From Paludibacteraceae bacterium (GTDB lineage Bacteria; Bacteroidota; Bacteroidia; Bacteroidales; Paludibacteraceae), in assembly GCA_024399655.1 (NCBI GenBank), contig JAKSNP010000004.1, positions 57,491 to 121,490 of the forward strand: DNA of 64,000 bases. The letters run 5' to 3'. The notes under the pieces were generated by a model that saw only the letters and a list, made by a program, of their open reading frames with translations, ran no database searches and had not been told where the DNA came from. Within the stretch, counting starts at the first letter, position 1. Each line of letters starts with the position of its first letter. Positions 27,433 through 36,804 of the stretch are shown here, piece by piece. The position numbers and the translations under genes were made by a program.

Positions 27433-28803
27433 TTATTTCTTAGCAGCTTCGGCTGCGGCTTTGGCAGCCATTTGGCGTGCACGGATAATACCGCCTACTT
27501 TGCCTTTACCCATACGGATATAGTCAAGCAGGGGACGATGACTCGGGCAGGTGAAGAGACAGCAACCGCAATCGATACAATCCATTACATCGTGTTTTTC
27601 CATCTCGTCCCACATTTCCAGTTCGGCTTGTTTGCTGAGCAGGTAGGGCTCCAGTCCCATCGGGCAGGCGCTGACGCATTTACCGCAACGGATGCAGTTT
27701 TCCGGTTCCTGACGGCGACTTTCGTTCTCGGGCAGGAAGAGCAGACCGCTCGTGCGTTTGTTGGCGGGCATGTCGATGTTGTTCATGGCTCTACCCATCA
27801 TTGGGCCGCCACCGATGATTTTACCGGTATCTTCAGGCACTCCGCCTGCCAGTTCTACCACTTCGGTCAACGGAGTTCCGAAACGGACCATATAGTTGCC
27901 CGGTTTTCGCAGACTCTTGCCGGTTACCGTCATTACTCGGGAAATCAGAGGTTTGTTCTTTTGAACGGCCTCGTATACGGCATAGATGGTAGCTACATTG
28001 TCCACTACGGCACCCACTTCGATAGGAAGGGCTCCGCTGGGAACTTGACGATGGATAGTGGCGTCAATCAGCTGTTTTTCGCCGCCTTGCGGGTATTTGA
28101 GCTTCAGGGGCATCACTTCCACACCGTTCACTTTGGCTGCCAGTTCTTTCATACGGGCGATGGCGTCGGGCTTGTTTTTCTCAATACCGATTACGGTACG
28201 GGTTACACCCAAAGCTTTCATCAGAATCTGAATACCGATCATCAGTTCTTCACCGTGTTCCAGCATCAATTGGTGGTCGCAAGTCAGATAGGGTTCGCAT
28301 TCTACACCGTTCACTACCAGCACTTCGGCTTTCTTCCCGGGAGGCGGCAACAGTTTTACTTGGGTGGGGAAGCAGGCGCCGCCCAAACCTACGATACCTG
28401 CAGCGGCAATCTTGTCAACTATCTCTTTGGGCTCCAAGTTGCATTCGCGAATCACATCGGGAGTGCGGTCGATGGTTTCAAGCCATTCGTCGCCTTCTAC
28501 ATCCATAAAGATGGCGGGCATCTTCATTCCCCATGCATCGATGGTGGTATCTATTTTGGTAATCGTACCGCTATAAGGTGCGTGAATGTTGGCGCTTACG
28601 AAACCGCCGGCTTTGGCGATCAGTTCACCTACTTTCACTTTCTGTCCTTTTTCCACTACAGCCTGTGCGGGGGCACCGATATGCTGTACCAAAGGAATGA
28701 TGGCTTTGGTGGTCAACGGGCATTCTGTAATCGGCTGGTGTGCGCTGTATATTTTGTTGTCGTGCGGATGTACGCCGCCAATCTTAAATGTACTCATACT
28801 CAA
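27433..28803 (-). CDS. rnfC: Rnf complex subunit RnfC
   Basis: NADH-facing subunit (456 residues) with FMN/NADH site and two [4Fe-4S] clusters. It has the barrel-sandwich N-terminal domain, the GLGGACFPTQVKL nucleotide loop near 135-148, and two cluster motifs CIRCGKCVSACPMG (near 371) and CIDCGCCLFTCPSHRP (near 411). The C-terminus is an Ala/Lys-rich tail, shorter than in proteobacteria. It overlaps rnfB by 4 nt. Confidence 0.96.
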   Translation of the reverse strand: MSMSTFKIGGVHPHDNKIYSAHQPITECPLTTKAIIPLVQHIGAPAQAVVEKGQKVKVGELIAKAGGFVSANIHAPYSGTITKIDTTIDAWGMKMPAIFMDVEGDEWLETIDRTPDVIRECNLEPKEIVDKIAAAGIVGLGGACFPTQVKLLPPPGKKAEVLVVNGVECEPYLTCDHQLMLEHGEELMIGIQILMKALGVTRTVIGIEKNKPDAIARMKELAAKVNGVEVMPLKLKYPQGGEKQLIDATIHRQVPSGALPIEVGAVVDNVATIYAVYEAVQKNKPLISRVMTVTGKSLRKPGNYMVRFGTPLTEVVELAGGVPEDTGKIIGGGPMMGRAMNNIDMPANKRTSGLLFLPENESRRQEPENCIRCGKCVSACPMGLEPYLLSKQAELEMWDEMEKHDVMDCIDCGCCLFTCPSHRPLLDYIRMGKGKVGGIIRARQMAAKAAAEAAKK

Positions 28804-29687
28804 GCCTCCTCTTTTTTAGGTTCTACATTTTGTGCGGGAGCGGCGGGAGCTGCTTCCTCTTTGGGTTTGCGGGGCGGGAAATTCACAGCGTGTATAGCTC
28901 CGGTGGGGCAAGCGTCTTCACACTTGCGGCACAGACGGCACTTGGCGGGATCGATGTATGCCAGGTTGTTTTCCACTGTGATAGCTTCAAACTGACATTC
29001 TTTCTGGCATTTGCCGCAACCGATACATGCATTCAGACAAGCTTTGCGAGCGATAGCGCCTTTGTCCTTGTTGACGCATTCCACCACCATACGGCGGCCT
29101 TTCGGACCTTTCTTGCGGAGCTCGATAATGTTGCGGGGGCATGCTTTCACGCATTTGCCGCAACTGGTACATTTCTCTTCGTCCACTACGGGCAGTCCGG
29201 TTTTCTCGTCAATCGACAATGCACCGAATTGGCAGGCGGCCACGCAGTCGCCACAACCGAGGCAACCGAACGGACAGCCCGTCTCGCCTACATACAGATT
29301 GTGTTGGATTTGGCAGGTCCTTACACCGTTGTACTCACTGGTCTTCGGACGAGCTTCGCATGTGCCGTTACAGCGCACTACCGCTACTTTTGGTTCGGCC
29401 GCACCGGCAGCCAGACCCAGGATGGCTCCCACTTTTTCCATCGTGGGCGCACCGCCTACAGGGCAGAGCAGACCGTCAAGCGAGTCGGCTTTCACACAGG
29501 CCTCGGCCAGTGCACGGCAACCCGCAAAACCGCAACCGCCGCAGTTGGCGCCCGGAAGCACTTCCTGCACTTGGTCGATTCGTGGATCTTCCTCCACCTT
29601 GAACTTCTGGGCGATCAGGTAGAGCAGGATTGCTGCCACCAGACCTGTGATGCCCAGAACGAGCAAAGAAATCAAGATTAAATTCAT
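28800..29687 (-). CDS. rnfB: Rnf complex subunit RnfB
   Basis: Ferredoxin-docking iron-sulfur subunit (295 residues). An N-terminal membrane anchor is at 3-25, followed by the four-Cys 4Fe-4S domain LPGANCGGCGFAGCRALAEAC, and three pairs of ferredoxin CxxCxxCxxxC motifs: CLGCGDCVAAC with CTSCGKCVKACP, CIGCGKCQKEC, and CRLCRKCEDACP. The tail is rich in Pro, Ala and Lys. This multi-cluster form is usual in Bacteroidales. Confidence 0.96.
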   Translation of the reverse strand: MNLILISLLVLGITGLVAAILLYLIAQKFKVEEDPRIDQVQEVLPGANCGGCGFAGCRALAEACVKADSLDGLLCPVGGAPTMEKVGAILGLAAGAAEPKVAVVRCNGTCEARPKTSEYNGVRTCQIQHNLYVGETGCPFGCLGCGDCVAACQFGALSIDEKTGLPVVDEEKCTSCGKCVKACPRNIIELRKKGPKGRRMVVECVNKDKGAIARKACLNACIGCGKCQKECQFEAITVENNLAYIDPAKCRLCRKCEDACPTGAIHAVNFPPRKPKEEAAPAAPAQNVEPKKEEA

Positions 29688-29833
29688 AAAATTTTTGTTT
29701 TATTTAGTTATTATTTGTGTTTTCGATTGGGTTTGACCGCTTTACTTCCTCCCTCTGTCTGTTCCCCGCTATTCGTGGTAACTCCCGTCTGCCGAGTGCC
29801 GGTCGAGTGTCGGTCGAAGGTCGGACCGGATTG

Positions 29834-30247
29834 TCAGATCTTGATGGCCGTAAAGGAGAAGTCTTTGTGCAACTTGTTCTTGAAAAACGATAATACAATA
29901 TAATATACGCCTGTTACGCACAGAGCGATAGTGCCTACTACGGCTTCGTTTTCCACCCAATGCCCGATAACAGCTACACACAGCATCAGTACCACGAACG
30001 GAAGTATATACGCGAGCAGGATGGCTTTCCAGCCCAAGGCTTGCGTTACGGCCACTTCCACACGGTCGCCCGGCTGACAAGGCTCGCCGGCTACGGTGCA
30101 GTCAAGTATCTTCTCCTTGCTGTCGGCCGACATGCACATCGATTTGGCCTGACACTGGCTGCATGCACTCATCTGCACGATTTTAACGCGCACTTTGTCG
30201 CCTTCCGCCTCCAGTACAATTCCTTCGTGTTTGATCAGTTCTGACAT
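29834..30247 (-). CDS. rseC: SoxR-reducing/RseC-family membrane protein
   Basis: A 137-residue RseC/MucC-type protein, typically the first gene of the rnf operon and thought to help reduce SoxR or assemble the complex. The N-terminal part has four cysteines in SACSQCQAKSMC (28-39); two membrane spans follow (AILLAYILPFVVLMLCVAVIG, then VVGTIALCVTGVYYIVLSFF). It is 146 nt from rnfB. The promoter lies at 30267-30298. Confidence 0.88.
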   Translation of the reverse strand: MSELIKHEGIVLEAEGDKVRVKIVQMSACSQCQAKSMCMSADSKEKILDCTVAGEPCQPGDRVEVAVTQALGWKAILLAYILPFVVLMLCVAVIGHWVENEAVVGTIALCVTGVYYIVLSFFKNKLHKDFSFTAIKI

Positions 30248-30266
30248 AGTAATACAAAATAACGCG

Positions 30267-30298
30267 CAAAATTATAAATAATTTTTCACATGTACAAA
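30267..30298 (-). promoter_or_regulatory. Promoter of the rseC-rnf operon
   Basis: Minus strand TTTG (30295-30298), 20 nt, TAATTTTG (30267-30274); start expected about 15 nt before the rseC ATG. Confidence 0.75.
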
Positions 30299-30354
30299 TA
30301 ATTTTTGAATAATCTGCTTAAATAGGTGAATTTTGTTGATATTTTTGCCTTTTA

Positions 30355-30386
30355 TTTGGCGATTTCAAATATATTTCGTATCTTTG
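30355..30386 (+). promoter_or_regulatory. Promoter of ftsK
   Basis: TTTG (30355-30358), 20 nt, TATCTTTG (30379-30386). The expected transcript start near 30391 precedes the ATG at 30458. Confidence 0.75.
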
Positions 30387-30457
30387 CAGGCTAATTGACT
30401 AAACCTGCCCCGAAAACGAAGGGCAAATCCGCTAACTTTAACACACATACATTCTAT

Positions 30458-33046
30458 ATGCCTCGTAAACCCGTTACAAAACCCTCTCCACGTACTGCTG
30501 ATTCCAAATGCAACCAGGTTGTCAAACACCCGTTTTTCACCCGTTTGCGCAACGGTCTGGCCGACAACCGTACCCAACTGATTATCGGCTTGCTGATTGG
30601 CGCTTTGGCGCTTTTCCTCTTGCTGGCTTATTTCAGTTTCTTCGTTTCCGGCCGTCATGATTTCTCCATCCTTCAGCTTTCGCCTGAGGAACGTCGTGCT
30701 GCCCGTGAGAGCATCAGCAATTGGGTAGGTCTTCCCGGTGCGCATCTGAGTAGATTCCTCATCGATGGAAGCTACGGACTCGTTTCGTTGGTGTTTATCG
30801 TGCTGTTGGGCGTTTATGGCCTTCATTTGATGAAGGTGGTTCATGTACGTTGCTGGCGTTGGTTCTTCTGTAGCGTCTTTTGGTTGGTGTGGGGGTCTGC
30901 TGCCCTTGCGTTTGTGCAGGATATGTTGCATGCCGAATCGTTCTTCCGTTGGGGGGGAGCGCATGGAGAATGGCTTTCACGCTTGGTTTGTTCCTATCTG
31001 CAGCCTCTTGGTTTTATGCTGGTTTTCTTGATCAGTTTGGTGGTTTTCCTTATCCTTACTGACCGCCAGTTCTTGCCCAATATGAAACGTTTGGGCGAAT
31101 GGTTGCGTCGTCTTTTCACAAAAAATGACCGACAGGAAGATTTAGTCGCCGATCCTACAGCTCCTCTTGATTTGGATGCCGCTGATGCAGACGACGAGCA
31201 GGCTGGTCCGGTGCTGGTGGATTTCCCTGAAGCGGTGCCGGCAGCAGATGTGGTATCCGAAACAGCTGCCGCTATGCCTGCTTTGCAGATTGCCGATACG
31301 GCTGACGGGGAGCATCTTGAGCCCTTGGAGAACGAGCCTGAACTCGAACCTGAGGACGAACCGGAGCTCTTGTCTGCAGATATCGAAACGGGAAAGTCGG
31401 GCGAAGATCAACCGATCGATACCGGTTTGGAAATCAACCAGGTGGTGGAGGACGAGCAGGTGGAGCAGGATCCTGAATATCTGCTCCGGAAACTTGGCCC
31501 TTATGATCCGCGTAAGGACTTGGAGAATTATCATTTCCCGCCGCTCGATCTCCTGAAAATATACAACAACGAAACGGCTCCCGTTATCAATAAGGAGGAG
31601 CAACAGGCCAATGCCAATCGTATTGTCACCACTTTACGTAACTACGGAATTGAAATCGAACAGATAAAAGCCACGGTCGGTCCTACGGTCACACTCTACG
31701 AAGTGGTGCCCAAAGCAGGTACCCGTATCGTCAAGATTCAGTCGTTGGAGAACGATATCATGCTTTCGCTGGCGGCTACCGGAATACGTATCATCGCCCC
31801 GATGCCCGGTAAAGGTACGGTAGGTATCGAAGTGCCCAACGAGACGCCCCAAACCGTTTCCATGCATTCTGTGATTGCGTCCAAACGTTTCCAGGAGGAG
31901 CAGAAAATGCGCTTGCCTATCGCCATCGGACGTACGATTACCAACGAAGTCTTTATGTTCGATTTGGCCAAGACGCCTCACCTGCTCGTTGCCGGTGCCA
32001 CCGGTCAGGGTAAGTCTGTGGCTATCAATGCGATTATCACCTCTTTGCTCTATAAGAAACACCCCGCCGAACTCAAGTTCGTACTGGTGGATCCCAAGAA
32101 AGTGGAATTCTCACCTTATCGTGCGCTCATGCGCCATTATCTGGCCGCTATGCCGGGTGCCGAGGAGAAGGAAATTATCATCACCGACTGCCAGAAAGTG
32201 ATCGACACCCTCAATTCGTTGGTCATCGAAATGGAAAACCGCTACGAATTGCTGGAAGATGCCGGTGTACGTAACCTGGAGGACTACAACGAGAAATTTG
32301 TCAACCGTCGCCTCAATCCCGAAAAAGTGGTGGCCAACAACCTTCACCACCAGTTCTTGCCCTATTTGGTGATTATCATCGACGAGTACGGCGACTTTAT
32401 TATGCAGGCCGGCAAACAGGTGGAAACGCCTATCGCTCGTATCACCCAGAAGGCCCGTGCCGTAGGTATGCACATGATTCTGGCTACCCAGCGTCCGTCG
32501 GTGAATATCGTCACCGGTGTGATCAAAGCCAATATCCCGACACGTATCGCGTTGCGTACGCAGTCGGTGGTCGACAGCCGCACCGTGCTTGATGCCAAGG
32601 GTGCCGACCAGCTGGTGGGTAAGGGCGACATGCTCTATTCCGGTAATGGCACCACTACGCGTATCCAATGCGCTTTCGTGGATACGCCCGAGGTGGACCA
32701 GATTGTGGCTCATGTGAAGGAGCAACAGCATTATTTCGAACCTTATCAGTTGCCTGAATATATTTCCGGTGAGGCGGAAGGCGAAGCGCTTCAGCCCGGA
32801 AGTGTGGATATGAAACGCCTTGATCCCATGTTCGCCGATGTGGCGAGATACGTGGTGACCAAGCAGGAAGGGTCCACTTCCCGTCTCCAGCGCGCTTTCG
32901 AAATCGGCTACAACCGAGCCGGCAAATTGTCCGACCAATTGGAGGCTGCAGGCATCGTCGGACCTAACAAAGGACCTAAAGGTCGCGATGTTTTGATCCA
33001 AGATATGGAAAGTTTGGAACAGATTTTGCAGGGATTGGGTGTATAG
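30458..33046 (+). CDS. ftsK: FtsK/SpoIIIE DNA translocase
   Basis: Septal DNA pump that clears chromosome dimers and activates XerCD. The 862 residues have a basic N-terminus, four membrane spans within about 40-210 (IIGLLIGALALFLLLAYFSFF and three more), an acidic Glu/Asp-rich linker at 225-350, and the alpha-beta motor: Walker A GATGQGKS near 512-519 and Walker B LVIIIDEYGDF near 640. The C-terminal gamma winged helix (QEGSTSRLQRAFEIGYNRAGKLSDQLEAAG) is complete. ATG 30458 is taken; a TTG at 30395 would add 21 residues. Confidence 0.95.
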   Translation: MPRKPVTKPSPRTADSKCNQVVKHPFFTRLRNGLADNRTQLIIGLLIGALALFLLLAYFSFFVSGRHDFSILQLSPEERRAARESISNWVGLPGAHLSRFLIDGSYGLVSLVFIVLLGVYGLHLMKVVHVRCWRWFFCSVFWLVWGSAALAFVQDMLHAESFFRWGGAHGEWLSRLVCSYLQPLGFMLVFLISLVVFLILTDRQFLPNMKRLGEWLRRLFTKNDRQEDLVADPTAPLDLDAADADDEQAGPVLVDFPEAVPAADVVSETAAAMPALQIADTADGEHLEPLENEPELEPEDEPELLSADIETGKSGEDQPIDTGLEINQVVEDEQVEQDPEYLLRKLGPYDPRKDLENYHFPPLDLLKIYNNETAPVINKEEQQANANRIVTTLRNYGIEIEQIKATVGPTVTLYEVVPKAGTRIVKIQSLENDIMLSLAATGIRIIAPMPGKGTVGIEVPNETPQTVSMHSVIASKRFQEEQKMRLPIAIGRTITNEVFMFDLAKTPHLLVAGATGQGKSVAINAIITSLLYKKHPAELKFVLVDPKKVEFSPYRALMRHYLAAMPGAEEKEIIITDCQKVIDTLNSLVIEMENRYELLEDAGVRNLEDYNEKFVNRRLNPEKVVANNLHHQFLPYLVIIIDEYGDFIMQAGKQVETPIARITQKARAVGMHMILATQRPSVNIVTGVIKANIPTRIALRTQSVVDSRTVLDAKGADQLVGKGDMLYSGNGTTTRIQCAFVDTPEVDQIVAHVKEQQHYFEPYQLPEYISGEAEGEALQPGSVDMKRLDPMFADVARYVVTKQEGSTSRLQRAFEIGYNRAGKLSDQLEAAGIVGPNKGPKGRDVLIQDMESLEQILQGLGV

Positions 33047-33074
33047 CTTTCCTTGACCCTTTAAATTGATTATT

Positions 33075-33629
33075 ATGAAAACACTTCTACTTGCCCTCAC
33101 CGTCCTTCAGTCGTTGTTCGCCACGCTCGATCAGAAAATCTTTCAGTCGGATATCACACTGTCGGTATCCGAGATGCAGTCGCAACCCATATCCTATTCG
33201 GGCAAGTTCACGATGCAAGGCGAGAAATTCCTTGTGGATATCTTCAATATTCATGCGGCCTACGACGGCTCCACCCTCTATGTCTTTTCGCCGGATGACG
33301 ATGAGTTGACCCTCTCGCGCCCCACCAAACAGCAGCTCTACGAGAACAATCCCCTCCTTTTCGCTAAAGCGATGGCGGATGCATGCAATATCACCGAGCG
33401 TACCAATCAGGACGGCTCGTTCACTGTCGTTCTTACACCCAAAGACCGCTCGTTGGGTATCGACCGTATCACGGTGCGCCTCGATGCAGCCAAAATGCCG
33501 ATGTCAGTAGAAATGAAGGAGGGAAAGAAAACCACCACCTTGCGCTTCCGTAATGCCAAATTTATAGCCAAGGCTCCCGCTTTCGTGTTGCGCCCTGCCG
33601 TCACCACTTTTGTCAACGATATACGCTGA
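33075..33629 (+). CDS. LolA-like outer-membrane lipoprotein carrier
   Basis: Periplasmic LolA-fold protein of 184 residues that carries lipoproteins, or in this phylum possibly other lipids, to the outer membrane. A signal peptide is at 1-16; the remainder is a single half-barrel of antiparallel strands (PISYSGKFTMQGEKFLVDIF, GSTLYVFSPDDDELTLSRP, PMSVEMKEGKKTTTLRF). It starts at ATG 33075, 28 nt after ftsK, as is common in Bacteroidales where lolA follows ftsK. Confidence 0.85.
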   Translation: MKTLLLALTVLQSLFATLDQKIFQSDITLSVSEMQSQPISYSGKFTMQGEKFLVDIFNIHAAYDGSTLYVFSPDDDELTLSRPTKQQLYENNPLLFAKAMADACNITERTNQDGSFTVVLTPKDRSLGIDRITVRLDAAKMPMSVEMKEGKKTTTLRFRNAKFIAKAPAFVLRPAVTTFVNDIR

Positions 33630-33697
33630 CATACTTTTGATTCAAACTTTTTTGGGGCTGCCGCCCCGTCAACTTATATACAACCCTATATCTATTT

Positions 33698-34630
33698 ATG
33701 ACACACGTTCAATGCCTTATTATCGGCTCCGGCCCTGCCGGCTATACTGCTGCCATCTATGCAGCTCGTGCTAACCTCACTCCCGTACTTATCGAAGGCC
33801 CCCAAACCGGCGGCCAATTGATGATTACTACCGAAGTGGAGAATTTCCCCGGCTATCCCGAAGGAGTGGAGCCGTTCCAGATGATGGCCGATATGCGTAG
33901 TCAGGCCGAGCGTTTCGGCACACAGTTCGTGTCGGGCTGCGTCACCCGTGTCGATTTCTCCTGCTCTCCCAAACTCGTCGTGGTGGAGGATACCGATGAA
34001 TACACGGCCGATACCGTTATCGTGGCTACAGGAGCAAGTGCCAAGTTCCTGGGGATTCCTTCCGAAGAGGCTTATCGCGGCCACGGCGTTAGTGCATGTG
34101 CTACGTGCGACGGATTCTTCTATCGTCGGAAGACGGTGGCTGTTGTGGGCGGTGGCGATACGGCTTGCGGCGAAGCCGAATATCTTGCCGGACTTTGCTC
34201 CAAGGTATATCTTATCGTCCGCAAACCTTTCCTACGCGCTTCTCAAATCATGCAGCAACGAGTGCTCAACAACCCCAAAATCGAGGTCCTTTTCGAGCAT
34301 AATACCCTTACCCTTACCGGTGAAAACAAAGTACAGGGTGCCGATTTGGTGTATCGTAAGGGGACGCCTGATGAGGAAATCCGACATATCGAAATCGACG
34401 GCTTCTTCCTCGCTATCGGACATAAGCCCAACACCGACCTCTTTGCCGACTATCTCAATCGGGATGAGGAGGGATATATCCTTACGGAGGCCGACAGTCC
34501 TCGCACCAACGTACCCGGTGTATTCGCTGCCGGTGACTGTGCCGATCCCCACTACCGTCAGGCTATCGTGGCTGCCGGGTCGGGATGCAAAGCCGCTATC
34601 GAAGCCGACCGATATATCAAAAGCCTCTGA
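33698..34630 (+). CDS. trxB: Thioredoxin-disulfide reductase
   Basis: NADPH-dependent flavoenzyme reducing thioredoxin. The 310 residues have the FAD motif GSGPAGYTAA at 10-19, the redox-active pair C134-A-T-C137, the NADPH motif VGGGDTACGEAEYLA near 152 and the final FAD contact GVFAAGDCAD near 275. It is 68 nt after the lolA-like gene, with a short GC-rich spacer between. Confidence 0.95.
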   Translation: MTHVQCLIIGSGPAGYTAAIYAARANLTPVLIEGPQTGGQLMITTEVENFPGYPEGVEPFQMMADMRSQAERFGTQFVSGCVTRVDFSCSPKLVVVEDTDEYTADTVIVATGASAKFLGIPSEEAYRGHGVSACATCDGFFYRRKTVAVVGGGDTACGEAEYLAGLCSKVYLIVRKPFLRASQIMQQRVLNNPKIEVLFEHNTLTLTGENKVQGADLVYRKGTPDEEIRHIEIDGFFLAIGHKPNTDLFADYLNRDEEGYILTEADSPRTNVPGVFAAGDCADPHYRQAIVAAGSGCKAAIEADRYIKSL

Positions 34631-34654
34631 TTGTTTTATTTCAAACTACCTAAA

Positions 34655-34701
34655 AACCGTCCTGCCTTGGATCTTACCTTGTGCAGGACGGTTCTTTTTT
34701 T
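34655..34701 (+). terminator. Terminator after trxB
   Basis: Stem AACCGTCCTGC (34655-34665) with GCAGGACGGTT (34683-34693), then seven T. The loop is 17 nt. Confidence 0.85.
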
Positions 34702-35008
34702 ATTCATTCTTCTCTTTTGCGCTCTCGTGGCGGTTGGGATTGGATGGAAACCAGCCTTTTCTTACGCGTTCTCTTTGCTCAAAAAGTTCAAGTATCGACC
34801 AAAAACAGGAGAAACTGAATACTCCGAGCAAAACCGAGATATAGGTGTTGTCCACCAGCAACGAACCGACACATCCTCCTATGCCCACTGCGAGAAAGAC
34901 CGGCCAGCATCCTACCCCGAAATAGTATTCGCTTTTTATTACGATGGGATGAAAAAGCCCGATTAGCAGAAAGGTGGAAAGTCCGAGAATAATGCCTTCG
35001 ATATTCAT
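34700..35008 (-). CDS. DUF4491 small membrane protein
   Basis: A 102-residue membrane protein matching the DUF4491 pattern (GIILGLSTFLLIGLFHPIVIKSEYYFG at 5-31), with three predicted spans and a charged C-terminus (FEQRERVRKGWF). The function of the family is unknown. It has its own promoter and converges on trxB across a terminator whose T-run its stop codon overlaps. Confidence 0.82.
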   Translation of the reverse strand: MNIEGIILGLSTFLLIGLFHPIVIKSEYYFGVGCWPVFLAVGIGGCVGSLLVDNTYISVLLGVFSFSCFWSILELFEQRERVRKGWFPSNPNRHESAKEKNE

Positions 35009-35050
35009 ATTTGTTTATAGCTATTAAAGGGGGTGAACCTGAATTTTCTG

Positions 35051-35082
35051 CAAAGGTACATTCTTTTTCGCAATTCTCCAAA
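35051..35082 (-). promoter_or_regulatory. Promoter of the DUF4491 gene
   Basis: Minus strand TTTG (35079-35082), 20 nt, TACCTTTG (35051-35058). A perfect 20-bp direct repeat (35072-35091 and 35095-35114) covers the -33 box and the DNA just upstream. Confidence 0.7.
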
Positions 35083-35114
35083 AGTTTCCGAATAAATTCT
35101 CCAAAAGTTTCCGA
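35072..35114. repeat. Two 20-bp direct repeats
   Basis: AATTCTCCAAAAGTTTCCGA occurs at 35072-35091 and 35095-35114 with 3 nt between, a 23-bp period close to two helical turns, over the -33 box of the leftward promoter. It could be a regulator site. Confidence 0.6.
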
Positions 35115-35204
35115 CTTTCTTAGTGGGAATTGAAGGATTTGTACGCCGAAATAGGCTGCTTTTTACTTAAAAATGACTATTTTGTATGCAAAATATTATA
35201 AATA

Positions 35205-35236
35205 TTTGCATATCCCAAAAAATCATTATATCTTTG
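35205..35236 (+). promoter_or_regulatory. Promoter of the Ntn-hydrolase lipoprotein gene
   Basis: TTTG (35205-35208), 20 nt, TATCTTTG (35229-35236); the leader to the ATG at 35305 is about 65 nt. Confidence 0.75.
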
Positions 35237-35304
35237 CACCCGAATTTCTTGAAATTCTGTATCTGGTCCACTAAATATCAATCAACCCCAATCAAAATAA
35301 AATT

Positions 35305-36570
35305 ATGCGTAAACTGTTTTTTGCTTTTATGGCACTCGCGGCTATCTCATTGGTAGGCTGCAAAGAGCGTAATGACGAACCTCAACAAAATGACGGTATC
35401 ATCCAGGTCACTCACCAATTGGGCGAGAAGGTAACCAATCCTGTCAATGCGCAATGGTGCAAACCTCAAACGGCTGAGGCAACCCTGACTTCCCTGCGTT
35501 GCATCTCCGATATTTTCTATTATATGGACTATCAGACCGACATGCAGTTGGACGACCTCCTTGCCGGCAATTATCGTACTCGCGAGGAGTTTGAAAGAGC
35601 ATTCAGCGACATTATGTTCTATCCCGAAGGAGAAGAACCCATTTATGCTCCTCAGGAAACCGCCTGCTCCGGATTCGTTTGCAAAAACGAACAGGGCGAA
35701 ATCCTGCTCGGACGTAATTTTGACGGCGATTTCGGACCGATGGTGATGTTGTTCAATAGAGCGAATGGCGCCAAGTATGTGCAAATGACCGATCCTTGTT
35801 ATAATTCGATTCTCTATATCAATCGTGAAACTCGCAAAGCCGACGGTACGTTGAGCAACGGAACGGCTTCCCTTCACCGCCTGCTTCGCCAGCCGCTTCT
35901 GACGATGGATGGTATGAACGAATATGGTTTGTGCTTTGGGGCATTCCAACTGCCCAAAATTGACACCGTAAATATCTTCCCTATCATCCAGACCGGTCAT
36001 GGCGACGCTATGGGAGCCAACTTGATGCACAACCTGATCCTGAGCAAATGCAAAACGGTGAAAGAAGTGGAAGAGTTTATGAGCCAACACGACTACGTTA
36101 CCAACAACCCGACGCTCAACGTGCATTGGCTGATGGCTGATGCCACCGGCGATTGGGCTATGTTCGAGTTCTGGGACAACGAATTGAATGTCTATCGTGA
36201 GGATACGCTCTATACCATGTGCAGCAACGTCTGCACGCCGATACCTTACGAGTGGTACAGCATCGAGAACTACTATCGTTCATGGGTTCCTTATACATCT
36301 TATCCCAAACCGGGTGAAGCCACCAAGGCCGACTGGCAGGCTGTATTCTCATCCAAGGTTCGTGCAACTCACATGATGAACAACTATCGCCCCGTAATGA
36401 GCGAGATGGAAGCCTTGAAGTGCTTGCAGGAAGGCAGATATAGCCTTGAGGTTCACAATAAACTCACCAACTGGTCGTGTGTCTACAATCCCAAGCAACG
36501 TACCATTCTCTTTGCGCTTCGCAACGACATGTCCAAGATTTATAAATTGGACTTGAAAACGGAGTTGTAA
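35305..36570 (+). CDS. Ntn-hydrolase (choloylglycine hydrolase-like) lipoprotein
   Basis: A lipoprotein (lipobox LVGC, C19) with an N-terminal nucleophile amidase domain. The putative nucleophile C121 in ETACSGFVCKNEQG would be freed by removing a propeptide of about 100 residues; R137 and D140 follow at +16 and +19, the same spacing as C2, R18 and D21 of bile salt hydrolase. Later motifs (MDGMNEYGLCFG; LNVHWLMADATGDWAMFEFW) fit the C45/C59-like linear amide C-N hydrolases. The substrate, perhaps a bile-salt, acyl-amine or dipeptide amide, is unknown. Surface lipoprotein placement and autocatalytic processing are inferred. Confidence 0.78.
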   Translation: MRKLFFAFMALAAISLVGCKERNDEPQQNDGIIQVTHQLGEKVTNPVNAQWCKPQTAEATLTSLRCISDIFYYMDYQTDMQLDDLLAGNYRTREEFERAFSDIMFYPEGEEPIYAPQETACSGFVCKNEQGEILLGRNFDGDFGPMVMLFNRANGAKYVQMTDPCYNSILYINRETRKADGTLSNGTASLHRLLRQPLLTMDGMNEYGLCFGAFQLPKIDTVNIFPIIQTGHGDAMGANLMHNLILSKCKTVKEVEEFMSQHDYVTNNPTLNVHWLMADATGDWAMFEFWDNELNVYREDTLYTMCSNVCTPIPYEWYSIENYYRSWVPYTSYPKPGEATKADWQAVFSSKVRATHMMNNYRPVMSEMEALKCLQEGRYSLEVHNKLTNWSCVYNPKQRTILFALRNDMSKIYKLDLKTEL

Positions 36571-36590
36571 ACGTCTCCCCTTATTGGCCT

Positions 36591-36627
36591 GAAAAAAGCG
36601 ATTTTTCATCTGGAAAGTCGCTTTTTT
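36591..36627 (+). terminator. Terminator after the Ntn-hydrolase gene
   Basis: AAAAAAGCGA (36592-36601) pairs with TCGCTTTTTT (36618-36627), followed by GTTTTTC. Confidence 0.8.
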
Positions 36628-36668
36628 GTTTTTCTTGCTTATAAAACCAATCCCATGCAAAACAAAAA

Positions 36669-36690
36669 AGAGACTCAATCTTGAGTCTCT
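36669..36690. terminator. tRNA operon terminator left of attL
   Basis: Perfect stem AGAGACTCAA (36669-36678), loop TC, TTGAGTCTCT (36681-36690), with an A-run on its left that reads as a T-run on the minus strand. It lies 2 nt past the tRNA 3' end and is the native terminator of the interrupted tRNA gene. Confidence 0.75.
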
Positions 36691-36692
36691 TG

Positions 36693-36721
36693 TGGGCGTT
36701 GACGGATTCGAACCGCCGACC
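36693..36721 (-). tRNA. 3' fragment of a tRNA gene (prophage attL)
   Basis: Read on the minus strand it gives a complete T-arm (stem GGCGG/CCGTC around TTCGAAT) and the 3' acceptor strand AACGCCC plus discriminator A; CCA is not encoded. The anticodon arm, D-arm and 5' acceptor strand (expected GGGCGTT) are missing: beyond about 36721 the sequence no longer folds as tRNA. This is the pattern left by site-specific integration into a tRNA 3' end, so an intact copy should lie at the right end of the element. The isotype cannot be read from this piece. Confidence 0.8.
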
Positions 36722-36804
36722 CAAACCCTTTCAAAGATTGTTAACCGTTACTCGTTGTGTTTCAGCGAGTTAATAATTATGTTGCTGTGTCAGTTGTACA
36801 AAAA

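Noticed and set aside
27472-28995. 507-codon rightward frame opposite rnfC
   Set aside because: Antisense to a well-supported Rnf subunit; Phe/His/Gly-rich composition typical of a shadow frame.
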